NCBI RefSeq assembly: GCF_002161175.1
Contig: NZ_NFMA01000001.1
Coordinates: forward strand, 186,001-250,000
Direction: 5' to 3'
Source of the DNA: Flavonifractor sp. An100
Lineage (GTDB): Bacteria; Bacillota; Clostridia; Oscillospirales; Oscillospiraceae
Length of the DNA stretch: 64,000 bases
Numbering within the stretch: position 1 is the first letter of the stretch; each line of letters starts with the position of its first letter. Under the pieces are notes generated by a model, which did not search any database, was not told the DNA's origin, and was given only the letters and a program-made list of their open reading frames with translations. A program made the position numbers and the translations under genes. Shown piece after piece: positions 1-14,631 of this stretch.

Positions 1-420
1 ATCGGTACCAGCGCCAGAGCGGACATTGAGGGAGGAGGCGGTAACCTTGCCATACTTGATCTCCTCGTAAACCGTAACAGTGGGAGCCTCAGCAGCCACA
101 GCGGCAGGGGAGGGGGCGGCGGCAGCCGAAACGGCGCCGGCGGAAGTGTCAACCTTCAGATAATCGCTGGAGACGAAACCAGTGACATCCCGGTAAGAAA
201 TCTGATACCAGCCATTTTCCACGGAGGAGAGGACCTCAACCTGGGTGCCGGAGTTCAGTTTAGTCAGAACATCCGCCTGGGTGCTGGCTTCACTGCGGAC
301 CCGCAAAGGGCTGGTGCCGGAATCAACGACACCCGTCACAGCAAAAGAAGGGGCGACAAGAGTACTGATAACCAGGAGGCCTGCGGTAAGACGAACGGCG
401 GATGATCGAATGGCGTGCAT
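1..420 (-). CDS. Secreted bacterial SH3-domain protein, 3' end beyond window
   Basis: The reading frame is open for 140 codons from ATG at 420 to the window edge, so the C terminus is missing. A GGGAGG ribosome binding site lies about 7 bases before the ATG. Residues 1-27 form a signal peptide (Arg near the N terminus, hydrophobic core, PSFA end). Residues about 32-85 match a bacterial SH3 domain (LRVRSEAS, GTQVEVL, NGWYQISY, GFVSSDYL), followed by an Ala/Pro linker and the start of a second SH3 repeat (SLNVRSGAG) at about 131-140. Such tandem domains usually bind peptidoglycan and target a C-terminal cell-wall hydrolase (NlpC/P60 or SleB type); the catalytic part would lie outside the window, so that role is inferred. 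It sits 58 bases downstream of the 96-residue gene on the same strand with no terminator between, so the two are probably co-transcribed. Confidence 0.8.
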   Translation of the reverse strand, partial: MHAIRSSAVRLTAGLLVISTLVAPSFAVTGVVDSGTSPLRVRSEASTQADVLTKLNSGTQVEVLSSVENGWYQISYRDVTGFVSSDYLKVDTSAGAVSAAAAPSPAAVAAEAPTVTVYEEIKYGKVTASSLNVRSGAGTD

Positions 421-478
421 GGCTGGTTTCCTCCCTAATTCTATCTATAAATTCTGGTTTACGGTAAAATCATTGGTG

Positions 479-769
479 TTACTTGGTGCTCAATGCACGT
501 TCCAGCCATACAGAGGCCACGTCCATGGCGGCATAGAGGCTGTCCTTCTCGCTTTTCTTCACCACACGGTCCCGGCTTTTCAGTTCGGGATCGGTGAGCT
601 GAAGCTGTACGCTGACCCGGTCTGCCATCTCCAAACCATTGATGTTTTTGGTGGAGAGGACCTGGAGCATGATGATGTACTTCTCCGCCATGGTGCCGTA
701 GTAGATCAGATTGTCTTTCCGACGCAGGGGATGCCCTTTATAGGAAAGAGGAATGTGTTCGCTGGCCAA
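479..769 (-). CDS. Conserved-looking hypothetical protein, 96 aa
   Basis: A 96-codon gene starting with TTG at 769 and preceded by a strong GAGGAG ribosome binding site about 7 bases away. I do not recognise the family. The protein is soluble, with no signal peptide or membrane segment. The N-terminal part is rich in Lys/Arg/Tyr (YKGHPLRRKDNLIYYG), followed by mixed helix/strand sequence and a charged amphipathic C-terminal helix (KKSEKDSLYAAMDVASVWLERAL). It is first in a leftward two-gene unit with the SH3 protein, under a near-consensus promoter at 804-832 that carries an inverted repeat. Both the promoter and the RBS support real expression. Function unknown. Confidence 0.72.
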   Translation of the reverse strand: MASEHIPLSYKGHPLRRKDNLIYYGTMAEKYIIMLQVLSTKNINGLEMADRVSVQLQLTDPELKSRDRVVKKSEKDSLYAAMDVASVWLERALSTK

Positions 770-803
770 TGTGATTCCTCCTCAAATCAAAACTTGTAAC
801 CGA

Positions 804-832
804 ATTGTAACATATTTGTTACCAGTTGTCAA
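804..832 (-). promoter_or_regulatory. SigmaA-type promoter of the leftward hypothetical/SH3 unit, with inverted repeat
   Basis: Read leftward: TTGACA (827-832), 17-base spacer, TACAAT (804-809). A perfect inverted repeat GTAACA-TATT-TGTTAC (807-822) fills most of the spacer and overlaps the -10 box, and a further GTAAC half-site lies at 796-800. This geometry is typical of a repressor operator; the repressor is not identifiable here. Confidence 0.7.
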
Positions 833-890
833 ATCTTTTTCCAGAAGGAATTTTTAGGTAGTTATACAAAAAAGGAGGACAAAAGATGGA

Positions 891-926
891 AAAAAACGGA
901 GGCAGGGCTTGACAGCCCTGCCTCCG
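891..926 (-). terminator. Leftward intrinsic terminator-like hairpin upstream of rpoB
   Basis: A perfect 13-bp stem (897-909 with 914-926, loop TGAC) is followed, when read leftward, by six U residues (plus-strand A run 891-896). No leftward gene lies immediately to its right, so what it terminates is unclear; it may stop antisense transcription out of rpoB. The -35 box of the rpoB promoter sits across its loop. Confidence 0.6.
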
Positions 927-937
927 CATGGTACAAT
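909..937 (+). promoter_or_regulatory. SigmaA-type promoter of rpoBC
   Basis: TTGACA (909-914), 17-base spacer, TACAAT (932-937). Start of transcription is expected near 944, giving a leader of about 240 bases before rpoB. The -35 hexamer overlaps the loop and right arm of the 897-926 hairpin. Confidence 0.8.
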
Positions 938-1185
938 AAAATGCTCTTATAGCCAAGTTTAAAGGGAAGCAAACGCCTCCATCATCATGGAAAGATTACC
1001 ATGAACGGGGAAAAAAGGCAAGAGAGTCCGGAAGGAAACGAACAACGCGGCCGGGTGTGCGGAAAAGCGGTCTGACGCCAAACTTGTGCAGAATGACGGC
1101 GAAAAGGGCTGTTTTTCCTTGCATCCGGGGGAAAACAAGTGAGAACCAACCGTTGAGTCAAAAGAAAGCGAGTTGATTTTTTAGA
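938..1185 (+). other. rpoB 5' leader, no gene seen
   Basis: This untranslated stretch lies between the rpoBC promoter and the rpoB ATG. I see no convincing ORF, terminator or known riboswitch in it. The last 25 bases before the ATG lack a strong Shine-Dalgarno sequence (only AAGCGAG-like), unlike nearly every other gene in the window, and a stop codon lies directly upstream in frame. Confidence 0.5.
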
Positions 1186-5037
<3,852 letters not shown>

Positions 5038-5059
5038 GAACGGGAGGAGATTATAGGAT

Positions 5060-8740
<3,681 letters not shown>

Positions 8741-8765
8741 GCAAATAGCCATAAATGTCTGAAAA

Positions 8766-8801
8766 ACCCCGGCAGCAGAGGGAAGCCTCTGCTGCCGGGG
8801 T
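8766..8801 (-). terminator. Leftward intrinsic terminator of the LacI-type gene
   Basis: A perfect 16-bp stem (8766-8781 with 8786-8801, loop GAAG) is followed leftward by a U run (plus-strand A run 8762-8766). It backs up the adjacent bidirectional hairpin at 8810-8843. Confidence 0.8.
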
Positions 8802-8809
8802 AAAAAACA

Positions 8810-8857
8810 CCCCTGTTTTCCTGAGAAGTTAGGAAAACAGGGGCGTTTTTATTTTTT
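8810..8857. terminator. Bidirectional terminator between rpoC and the LacI-type gene
   Basis: A 13-bp perfect stem (8810-8822 with 8831-8843, loop of 8) has a T-rich tract on the right (8846-8857) and an A run on the left (8802-8807), so it can stop both rpoBC and the convergent regulator gene. It overlaps the regulator's stop codon. Confidence 0.9.
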
Positions 8858-9862
8858 GGGTGGGGCGCAGGATTCCCGGCAAATCAGTTGGCTGGGGAAA
8901 AACAACTTCACCGGCTGCTTGTGGCCCCCTTCAATGCGGTCGACGAGCAGCTTGGCCGCCGCGTGTCCCATTTCCTCAATGGGGATGTGGTTGCTGGTGA
9001 GCATGGGGCTGAGGTAGCGCACAGTCTCCATATCATTGACGCCAATGAGAGAGACGCCCTGAGGAACTTTGAAACGGTGCTCTTTGAGCGCTTTGAGGGC
9101 TCCGATAGCCGTCATGTCATTGGCGCAGAGAATGGCGGTAAAATCCAGCCCCTGGGCCAACAGCTTTTGTGTGGCATCGTAGCCGCCTGTGGGAGTGAAC
9201 ATGGTCTCAATGACATAGTCATCAGGTAGGTTGAGATTTAGGTCACGAACAGCCCGCAAGTAGCCCTGGAAACGCTGCTCGTTGGCTGTTTCGCCCATAT
9301 AACAAATACGGCGATGACCCAGGTTGTAGAGATAGTGGACACTGTTTTCGGTCGCCCGGCAGCCCCGGCTAACTACCTGGTCAATGTCGAAGGGGAGATT
9401 CTGCAGGCCGACATAGACAATATGGCGGTATTGGGCCTGCAAAACGTTTAACGTGCTGGCGTCCGGGCGGCCCAGTACCAGAAGTGATTCCACAGAAGGA
9501 TCAAGGGCCTGCCAGCCGGCACTTTGGAGATTTGCTGCGCTGTACTGGTAGCGCAGGATATAACCTAAATCGAAGATGGCATGCTCGGCAGCATTCATCA
9601 AAATGGAGAAAAAGGGGTCTAAATGGGCATCGATCATACGGGCGTGAAAGCAAGCGATTTCCTTGCTGGAAGAGTGGGAGGTGCTCTGGGAACGTTTGAG
9701 GCTGCGTGCGTTTTGATTGGGCGTATAGCACAATTCACGGACCGCAGCCCAAATCTTTTTTTGAGTTTCTGCACTGGCAGCGGAGGTTTCGTTGCCGTTT
9801 ACCACCCGAGAGACCGTCGATGGGGAAACGCCCGCAACGCGGGCTACATCTTTTATTGTCAT
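8849..9862 (-). CDS. LacI/GalR-family transcriptional regulator
   Basis: A 337-residue LacI-type repressor. Residues 1-25 form the classic helix-turn-helix and start (MTIKDVARVAGVSPSTVSRV) and the hinge helix follows (YTPNQNARSLKRS). The rest is a periplasmic-binding-protein-like sensor domain (VSLIGVNDMETVRYLSPMLT and PIEEMGHAAAKLL are family signatures). I start it at ATG 9862, behind GGTGGG, because that is where the family begins; a TTG at 9880 would add six residues. It is transcribed away from the hydrolase/racemase/ABC operon. Two CG-centred palindromes of the kind LacI proteins bind lie between the divergent genes, so it most likely controls that operon and perhaps itself. The ligand is unknown, probably the imported substrate or a breakdown product. 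Confidence 0.93.
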   Translation of the reverse strand: MTIKDVARVAGVSPSTVSRVVNGNETSAASAETQKKIWAAVRELCYTPNQNARSLKRSQSTSHSSSKEIACFHARMIDAHLDPFFSILMNAAEHAIFDLGYILRYQYSAANLQSAGWQALDPSVESLLVLGRPDASTLNVLQAQYRHIVYVGLQNLPFDIDQVVSRGCRATENSVHYLYNLGHRRICYMGETANEQRFQGYLRAVRDLNLNLPDDYVIETMFTPTGGYDATQKLLAQGLDFTAILCANDMTAIGALKALKEHRFKVPQGVSLIGVNDMETVRYLSPMLTSNHIPIEEMGHAAAKLLVDRIEGGHKQPVKLFFPSQLICRESCAPPKK

Positions 9863-9900
9863 ATTCAATAAACCCACCAAAATCGTTTAATTTCAAGGGG

Positions 9901-9929
9901 ATTATAACACACACGGCGGCGTTAGACAA
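9901..9929 (-). promoter_or_regulatory. Promoter of the LacI-type regulator gene
   Basis: Read leftward: TTGTCT (9924-9929), 17-base spacer, TATAAT (9901-9906), with the ATG about 40 bases downstream. The nearest palindrome (9966-9975) lies just upstream of this promoter. Confidence 0.7.
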
Positions 9930-9965
9930 CTCCCCGAGGTGGAGAATTTTAGTAAAATAAACAGA

Positions 9966-9975
9966 CAAACGTTTG
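9966..9975. promoter_or_regulatory. Candidate LacI-type operator O1
   Basis: Perfect 10-bp palindrome CAAACGTTTG with a central CG, the hallmark of LacI/GalR operators. It lies between the two divergent promoters, 12 bases upstream of the operon's -35 box. Confidence 0.6.
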
Positions 9976-9987
9976 CGTAATTACTGG

Positions 9988-10016
9988 TTGCTTTTTTCTT
10001 GGGACAATGGTAAGAT
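9988..10016 (+). promoter_or_regulatory. Candidate promoter of the hydrolase/racemase/ABC operon
   Basis: TTGCTT (9988-9993), 17-base spacer, TAAGAT (10011-10016). It is weaker than consensus and is flanked by operator O1 upstream and O2 downstream. Confidence 0.5.
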
Positions 10017-10102
10017 TTGTGCACAGAGACGATAAGAGGGGAAATATTGTTAAAAAATTATCTATTTCAACAGGTAATGAGAGAAAAAAAGAAAGTATGC
10101 GA

Positions 10103-10110
10103 AAACGTTT
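10103..10110. promoter_or_regulatory. Candidate LacI-type operator O2
   Basis: AAACGTTT palindrome inside GAAAACGTTTG, sharing the AAACGTTTG core with O1. The centres are 136 bp apart (close to 13 helical turns), with the operon promoter between them. Confidence 0.55.
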
Positions 10111-10172
10111 GTGTAAAAAATTACGAAATTTTACGCAACTAGTTGGGATTTGGAAAGGAGCTTGAAGCGGGC

Positions 10173-12128
10173 ATGGATAAGAAGATATTGTTTCTTGGAC
10201 TGGACGCTGCGATGCCGGATCTGATCAAAAAGTTTGTTGCTGAGGGCAGTATGCCCAATACGGCCAAGCTGATGGAGCAAGGTGTATTTTCCCGTCTGGA
10301 AACGGTGTTCCCACCTCTGACTGCGGCGGCTTGGACTGCTATTGTCAGCGGCGCCGGGGCGGGGACCAACGGTGTTCCCAGCCTGATGGTAAAGCACGCG
10401 GGGGAGGAGCTGGACCACTGGCACACCTCCTTTGACCGCAACGAGGTGCTCTGTGAGACCCTGTGGGACGTGGCTAAGCGGATGGGGAAGAAGACGGCCC
10501 TCATCAACTGGCCAGTGACCTTCCCCATGGGAGCCATTTCCGTGGAGGACGGCTGCCAGCTGGCGGGTTCTCTGAATCCCCCTTTCCGTTACTTCTTCAT
10601 GCCCCTGTGGGACGTGGCCTCCAGCGCCTGTTTCTCCAACCAGCTGCTGCGCTGCAACCAGATCCCCGGCCGGGCAGTGAAGGTAGAAGCCAAGCCCGCT
10701 CAGGGCTGGACCAATCTGCCCAAGAGCGAGAAGGAGCCCCTGGAGTTCGAAATCACCGTGCCTCCCACCTATGTGGAGGGGTACAAGATGCAGGTGCTGA
10801 TCTACGCCTCCACTGCGGAAGGATATGACCGGATGCTGGTGTCGGAGAGCAAGGACGCTGCCCAGGCGGTCACCGATATCACCATGGGCGACTACGGCCC
10901 CTGGATCACCAAGGTCTTCGATGCCCGTGATTATCGCCGGGCCGGCCGGTTCCGTTTCCAGATCTTGGAGCTGTCCAAGGACGGCAAGGACTTCAAGCTC
11001 TATCAGAGCTCCATCAATATGGCCGAGCCTTACTCGGTTCCTGCCAGCCTGAGCAAAGAGGTAGAGGCTGTGGCCGGTACTTACATGGAAGTGGATGATC
11101 CCTGGGCCTTTATGGATGGCTGGATGTCTCCGGAGCTCTACCTAGATCAGCTACAGATGCACGCCGACTGGTGGGGCAAGGCCACCAAGTATGTGCTGGA
11201 TCATCAGCAGTGGGATATGGCCTTCTCTTGGGTGGGTACCATTGACCACATTGAGCATGCCCTGTATGCTGGCATCGAGCCCAAGGCCCGTGTCTATGAT
11301 CCGGAAAAGGCTCCCTTCTGTTGGCACATGATTCGTGAGACCTATCGCCAGGTAGATGAGAACATCGGCCGGATCATGGAGAGCGTGGATCTGGAGAACA
11401 CCTACGTGGTGCTCATCTCCGACCACGGCATGACTCACCTGGACTGGAACCCCTATGTCAAGGAGCATCTGTCCCGGGCTGGACTGCTGAAGTATGTGCT
11501 GGACCTGTCCACCGACGATCCCAGCAACCTGTCCATCGATTGGTCCCAGACCAAGTGCCATCCTCTGGAGCCCTGTCACGCTCACATCTTCATCAATCTG
11601 AAGGGCCGAGACCCCCACGGAATTGTGGAGCCCGAGGATTACGAGAAGGTCCAGGAGGAGATCATACGGGCACTGTACGACATGAAGGACCCGGAGACCG
11701 GAGCTCAGGTGGTGGCGCTGGCCATCAAGAAAGAGGAGAGCGGTACTCTGGGGATCTATGAAGGCAAGGGCTATGACCGGGTAGGCGACGTAATCTACGC
11801 CTGGAAGCCGGGCTACATGTCTCATCCCTTTATCTACCGCTCTGCCATCAAGTATCGGGATGGCAGCGAGCGAATCATCGCCAACCCCGAGCTGTATGAG
11901 GCCGCCGGCCTGTGCCGCAACTTTACCGGTGTCCATTTGGCACTGCCTTCCCTCCATGACATGCACGCCTGTATGCTGATGGCGGGACCCGGTGTGACCA
12001 AGTATGAGCGCAAGTACGCCGCAAAGATCATCGATGTGGCGCCCACGATTTCGAAACTGCTGGGAATTGATGTTCCCGCTGATGCTGAAGGAGGAGTTTT
12101 GTATGATATCCTGGACCGGATCAAATAA
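10173..12128 (+). CDS. Alkaline-phosphatase-superfamily hydrolase (type I phosphodiesterase/nucleotide pyrophosphatase-like)
   Basis: A 651-residue cytoplasmic metallohydrolase of the alkaline phosphatase superfamily (PF01663-like). The N terminus shows a metal aspartate in LFLGLDAAMPD (Asp11) and the nucleophile region PPLTAAAWTAIVSG, where Thr50 or Thr55 would be the catalytic residue. Further metal ligands are likely in TIDHIEH, LISDHGM and the C-terminal LHDMHACMLMAGPG. A beta-rich insert of about 130 residues (about 175-305) separates the two halves and probably shapes specificity. Relatives cleave phosphate mono- or diesters, phosphonates or sulfate esters; the substrate cannot be read from sequence. 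ATG 10173 follows GGAAAGGAG by 12 bases; a TTG at 10143 is less likely. It is the first gene of the operon and overlaps the next gene by 26 bases, indicating coupled translation. Confidence 0.85.
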   Translation: MDKKILFLGLDAAMPDLIKKFVAEGSMPNTAKLMEQGVFSRLETVFPPLTAAAWTAIVSGAGAGTNGVPSLMVKHAGEELDHWHTSFDRNEVLCETLWDVAKRMGKKTALINWPVTFPMGAISVEDGCQLAGSLNPPFRYFFMPLWDVASSACFSNQLLRCNQIPGRAVKVEAKPAQGWTNLPKSEKEPLEFEITVPPTYVEGYKMQVLIYASTAEGYDRMLVSESKDAAQAVTDITMGDYGPWITKVFDARDYRRAGRFRFQILELSKDGKDFKLYQSSINMAEPYSVPASLSKEVEAVAGTYMEVDDPWAFMDGWMSPELYLDQLQMHADWWGKATKYVLDHQQWDMAFSWVGTIDHIEHALYAGIEPKARVYDPEKAPFCWHMIRETYRQVDENIGRIMESVDLENTYVVLISDHGMTHLDWNPYVKEHLSRAGLLKYVLDLSTDDPSNLSIDWSQTKCHPLEPCHAHIFINLKGRDPHGIVEPEDYEKVQEEIIRALYDMKDPETGAQVVALAIKKEESGTLGIYEGKGYDRVGDVIYAWKPGYMSHPFIYRSAIKYRDGSERIIANPELYEAAGLCRNFTGVHLALPSLHDMHACMLMAGPGVTKYERKYAAKIIDVAPTISKLLGIDVPADAEGGVLYDILDRIK

Positions 12129-13017
12129 GCCCATTGAAAAGGTTGGCCTGGTAGGCTGTGGCCGTATGGGCAAGTGCATGCTCAAGGGCATGCAGGAGGG
12201 CGGCTTCTCGGTGGTGGCCTATGATAAGTTCCCCGCCGCCGCCCAGAGCGCCAAGGAGATGGGAGCCGAGATCGTGGAGACCCCGGCTGAGCTGGCCAAG
12301 GCCTGCTCCGTCATTATCATGTCTCTGCCCGGCCCCGCCCAGCTGGACGAGGTGATCTGTGGGGAAGGCGGCCTGATGGAAGGTCTGACCAGCGACCACG
12401 TGGTGGTGGATACCAGCACCGTGTCCCCCGATACCACTCGGACCAATGCCCAGCGGGTAGCTGAGGTGGGAGCGGCCTATCTGGACTGCCCCATCCTGGG
12501 CCGTCCCTCTGCGGCAGGCAAGTGGCTGCTGCCCACCGGCGGTAACGAGGATGCCCTGAAGAAGGTGGAGCCTGTGCTGCTGACCTTCGCGTCCAAAGCG
12601 GTGTTTGTGGGCGGCCCCGGCTCGGGCAACGCGCTGAAGCTGCTCAACCAGATGATGTTTACCTGTATCAATGCCATCAGCTCCGAGGTCATGGCCATCT
12701 GTGACCACGTGGGCATTGACAAGGCCGTGTTCTATAACGCCGTGGCTTCCAGCTCTGCCGGTACGGTGAGCGGCCTGTTCAAAGAGGTGGGCCGGTGCAT
12801 TGTGGACGAGGCCTATGAGAGCCCCGCTTTCACCGTGGACCTGCTGATTAAGGACACCAAGCTGGCCCTGCAGATGGCCAAGGACGCCAAGGCTCCCTCG
12901 GTCATTGCCGGTACGGTTCAGATGTATAACGAGATCGCCAGTGCCAATGGCCTGGGCGGCCAGGATACGGCGGCCCTGTACAAGGTCTTTGACAAGCATT
13001 ACCAGGAACTGGGCTAA
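12103..13017 (+). CDS. Beta-hydroxyacid dehydrogenase (3-hydroxyisobutyrate dehydrogenase family)
   Basis: A 304-residue NAD(P)-dependent dehydrogenase. The Rossmann signature is GLVGCGRMG at about residues 15-23. The substrate-binding region is DCPILGRPSAAGKW, followed by the family's GGPGSGNALKLLNQ segment, where the lysine of KLLNQ is the expected catalytic residue, and KDTKLALQMAKD. Family members interconvert beta-hydroxyacids and semialdehydes (hydroxyisobutyrate, tartronate semialdehyde, sulfolactaldehyde and others). GRPSAAG is not the common PVSGG motif, so the exact substrate is open. The start is ATG 12103 behind AAGGAGGAG, inside the 3' end of the hydrolase gene. With the LarA-like enzyme next door, it plausibly oxidises or reduces a hydroxyacid released from the imported compound. 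Confidence 0.88.
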   Translation: MISWTGSNKPIEKVGLVGCGRMGKCMLKGMQEGGFSVVAYDKFPAAAQSAKEMGAEIVETPAELAKACSVIIMSLPGPAQLDEVICGEGGLMEGLTSDHVVVDTSTVSPDTTRTNAQRVAEVGAAYLDCPILGRPSAAGKWLLPTGGNEDALKKVEPVLLTFASKAVFVGGPGSGNALKLLNQMMFTCINAISSEVMAICDHVGIDKAVFYNAVASSSAGTVSGLFKEVGRCIVDEAYESPAFTVDLLIKDTKLALQMAKDAKAPSVIAGTVQMYNEIASANGLGGQDTAALYKVFDKHYQELG

Positions 13018-13055
13018 TTGGCCCACAGCAAAAAACAGATAGGAGTGTACCAATT

Positions 13056-14516
13056 TTGAAGCTGGATTTTGAGTATGGCAACGGCTTGATGAGCGCCGAG
13101 CTGCCCGACAACACCGACGTATTTATCCCCGGAAAGACCATTCCCGATCCTCCCTGCCTGCCCCAGGACTGGGACAGCCTGTACGCCGCTACTCTGGAGA
13201 GCATCCGCAATCCCATTGGGATGAAGCCTCTGCGGGAGCTGGCCGGCCCGGGTAAGAAAGTTGTCTTCGTCATTCCCGATATTGTTAAGGGTGGCCTGCA
13301 GCCCACCAGCCACCGGAAGGTATCTATCCGGGCCTGCCTGGATGAGCTGTACGCCGCTGGTGTGGAGAAGAAGGACATCCTGCTGCTGTTCTCCAACGGT
13401 CTGCATCCCCGCGCCACTGTGGAGGAGATGAAGAAGATCCTGGGCGACGAGCTGTTCAACGAGTTTTATTACACCAACCAGATCACCAGCCACGACAGTG
13501 AGGACCCCGAGCACATGGTGGACTTGGGAACCACCGACCGGGGCGACCCCGTGCTGATGAACAAGTACGTCTTCGACTGTGATCTGCCCATCCTCATCGG
13601 CCACACCCAGGGCAACCCCTATGGCGGCTACTCCGGCGGCTACAAGCACTGCGCCACCGGCATCACCCACTGGCGCTCCATCGCCAGCCACCATGTGCCC
13701 CAGGTTATGCACCGCCCCGACTTCACCCCCGTTTCTGGCCACTCCCTGATGCGCACCAAGTTCGACGAAATTGGTATGCACATGGAGAAGAAGATGGGGC
13801 ATCCTTTCTTCTGCTGTGATGCAGTGCTGGACACCTACTCCCGCCAGATCGCCCTGTACTCCGGCTATGCCAAGGAGATGCAGCCCGAGTCCTGGAAGAT
13901 CGCCAACAAGCGCACCTACGTCCCCTTCGCGGAGAAGAAGTACGACGTGATGGTCTTTGGTATGCCCCAGGACTTCCACTACGGCAACGGCATGGGCACC
14001 AACCCCATTCAGATGATGCAGGCCCTGTCTGCTCAGGTCATCCGTCACAAGCGGGTGATGAAGGAAAACTGTGTGATCATCTGCTCCTCCATCTGCAACG
14101 GCTACTTCCACGACGAGCGGTGGCCCTATCTGCGGGAGCTGTACGAAATGTTCCAGCACGACTACATGCAGACCCTGCCCGACATGAACCGGTACGGTGA
14201 GTACTTTGCCACCAATGAGGAGTACATCCGCAAGTATCGCTTCGCCAATGCCTTCCATCCCTTCCACGGCTTCTCCATGATGGCCTGCGGTCACATCGCC
14301 GAGATGAACACCAGCGCCATCTACATCGTGGGAGCTCAGGAGCCCGGCATTGCCCGCAGCATGGGACTGAAGACCCGGGCTACCTTTGAGGAGGCTCTGG
14401 AGGACGCCAAGAAGAAGTTTGTCGGTCCCAATCCCAACATTCTGGCCCTGCCGCAGACCTTCAAGATCGGCGCCGTCCATCTGTGCATGAAGGACGACGA
14501 TCTGTCTACGGTGTAA
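13056..14516 (+). CDS. LarA-like nickel-pincer hydroxyacid racemase/epimerase
   Basis: A 486-residue protein of the lactate racemase (LarA/DUF2088) family, starting at TTG 13056 behind AGGAGTG. Residues that match the catalytic set of Lactobacillus LarA are visible: His117 in SNGLHPR, His183 in ILIGHTQG, Lys197 in YSGGYK (the lysine that binds the pincer cofactor) and His213 in ASHH (nickel ligand). The His183-Lys197 gap is four residues longer than in lactate racemase, so a different 2-hydroxyacid or sugar-acid substrate is likely. Activity would need the nickel-pincer nucleotide made by LarB, LarC and LarE, none of which is encoded in this window. Placed between the dehydrogenase and a solute-binding protein, it probably flips the configuration of a hydroxyacid intermediate. 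Confidence 0.82.
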   Translation: MKLDFEYGNGLMSAELPDNTDVFIPGKTIPDPPCLPQDWDSLYAATLESIRNPIGMKPLRELAGPGKKVVFVIPDIVKGGLQPTSHRKVSIRACLDELYAAGVEKKDILLLFSNGLHPRATVEEMKKILGDELFNEFYYTNQITSHDSEDPEHMVDLGTTDRGDPVLMNKYVFDCDLPILIGHTQGNPYGGYSGGYKHCATGITHWRSIASHHVPQVMHRPDFTPVSGHSLMRTKFDEIGMHMEKKMGHPFFCCDAVLDTYSRQIALYSGYAKEMQPESWKIANKRTYVPFAEKKYDVMVFGMPQDFHYGNGMGTNPIQMMQALSAQVIRHKRVMKENCVIICSSICNGYFHDERWPYLRELYEMFQHDYMQTLPDMNRYGEYFATNEEYIRKYRFANAFHPFHGFSMMACGHIAEMNTSAIYIVGAQEPGIARSMGLKTRATFEEALEDAKKKFVGPNPNILALPQTFKIGAVHLCMKDDDLSTV

Positions 14517-14525
14517 TCCTTGTTC

Positions 14526-14587
14526 TCGGGGGATCAGGGTCCAGGTACAGGCAGCCGCAGTCATGGCAGGCTGCGGCGCTCCCCCGA
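14526..14587 (+). other. Intergenic RNA hairpin before the solute-binding protein gene
   Basis: An outer 8-bp stem (TCGGGGGA 14526-14533 with TCCCCCGA 14580-14587) encloses an inner stem (GCAGCC 14551-14556 with GGCTGC 14569-14574). No U run follows, so it is more likely an mRNA processing or stability element that raises solute-binding protein levels than a terminator. Confidence 0.45.
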
Positions 14588-14631
14588 AAGGAATCCCAGC
14601 AAATTTTTAGAAAGAAGGAAGGAAGACAAAA

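Noticed and set aside
245-799. Plus-strand open frame over the SH3 and hypothetical genes
   Set aside because: It lies antisense to two genes that have good ribosome binding sites and a shared promoter; its own start has none.
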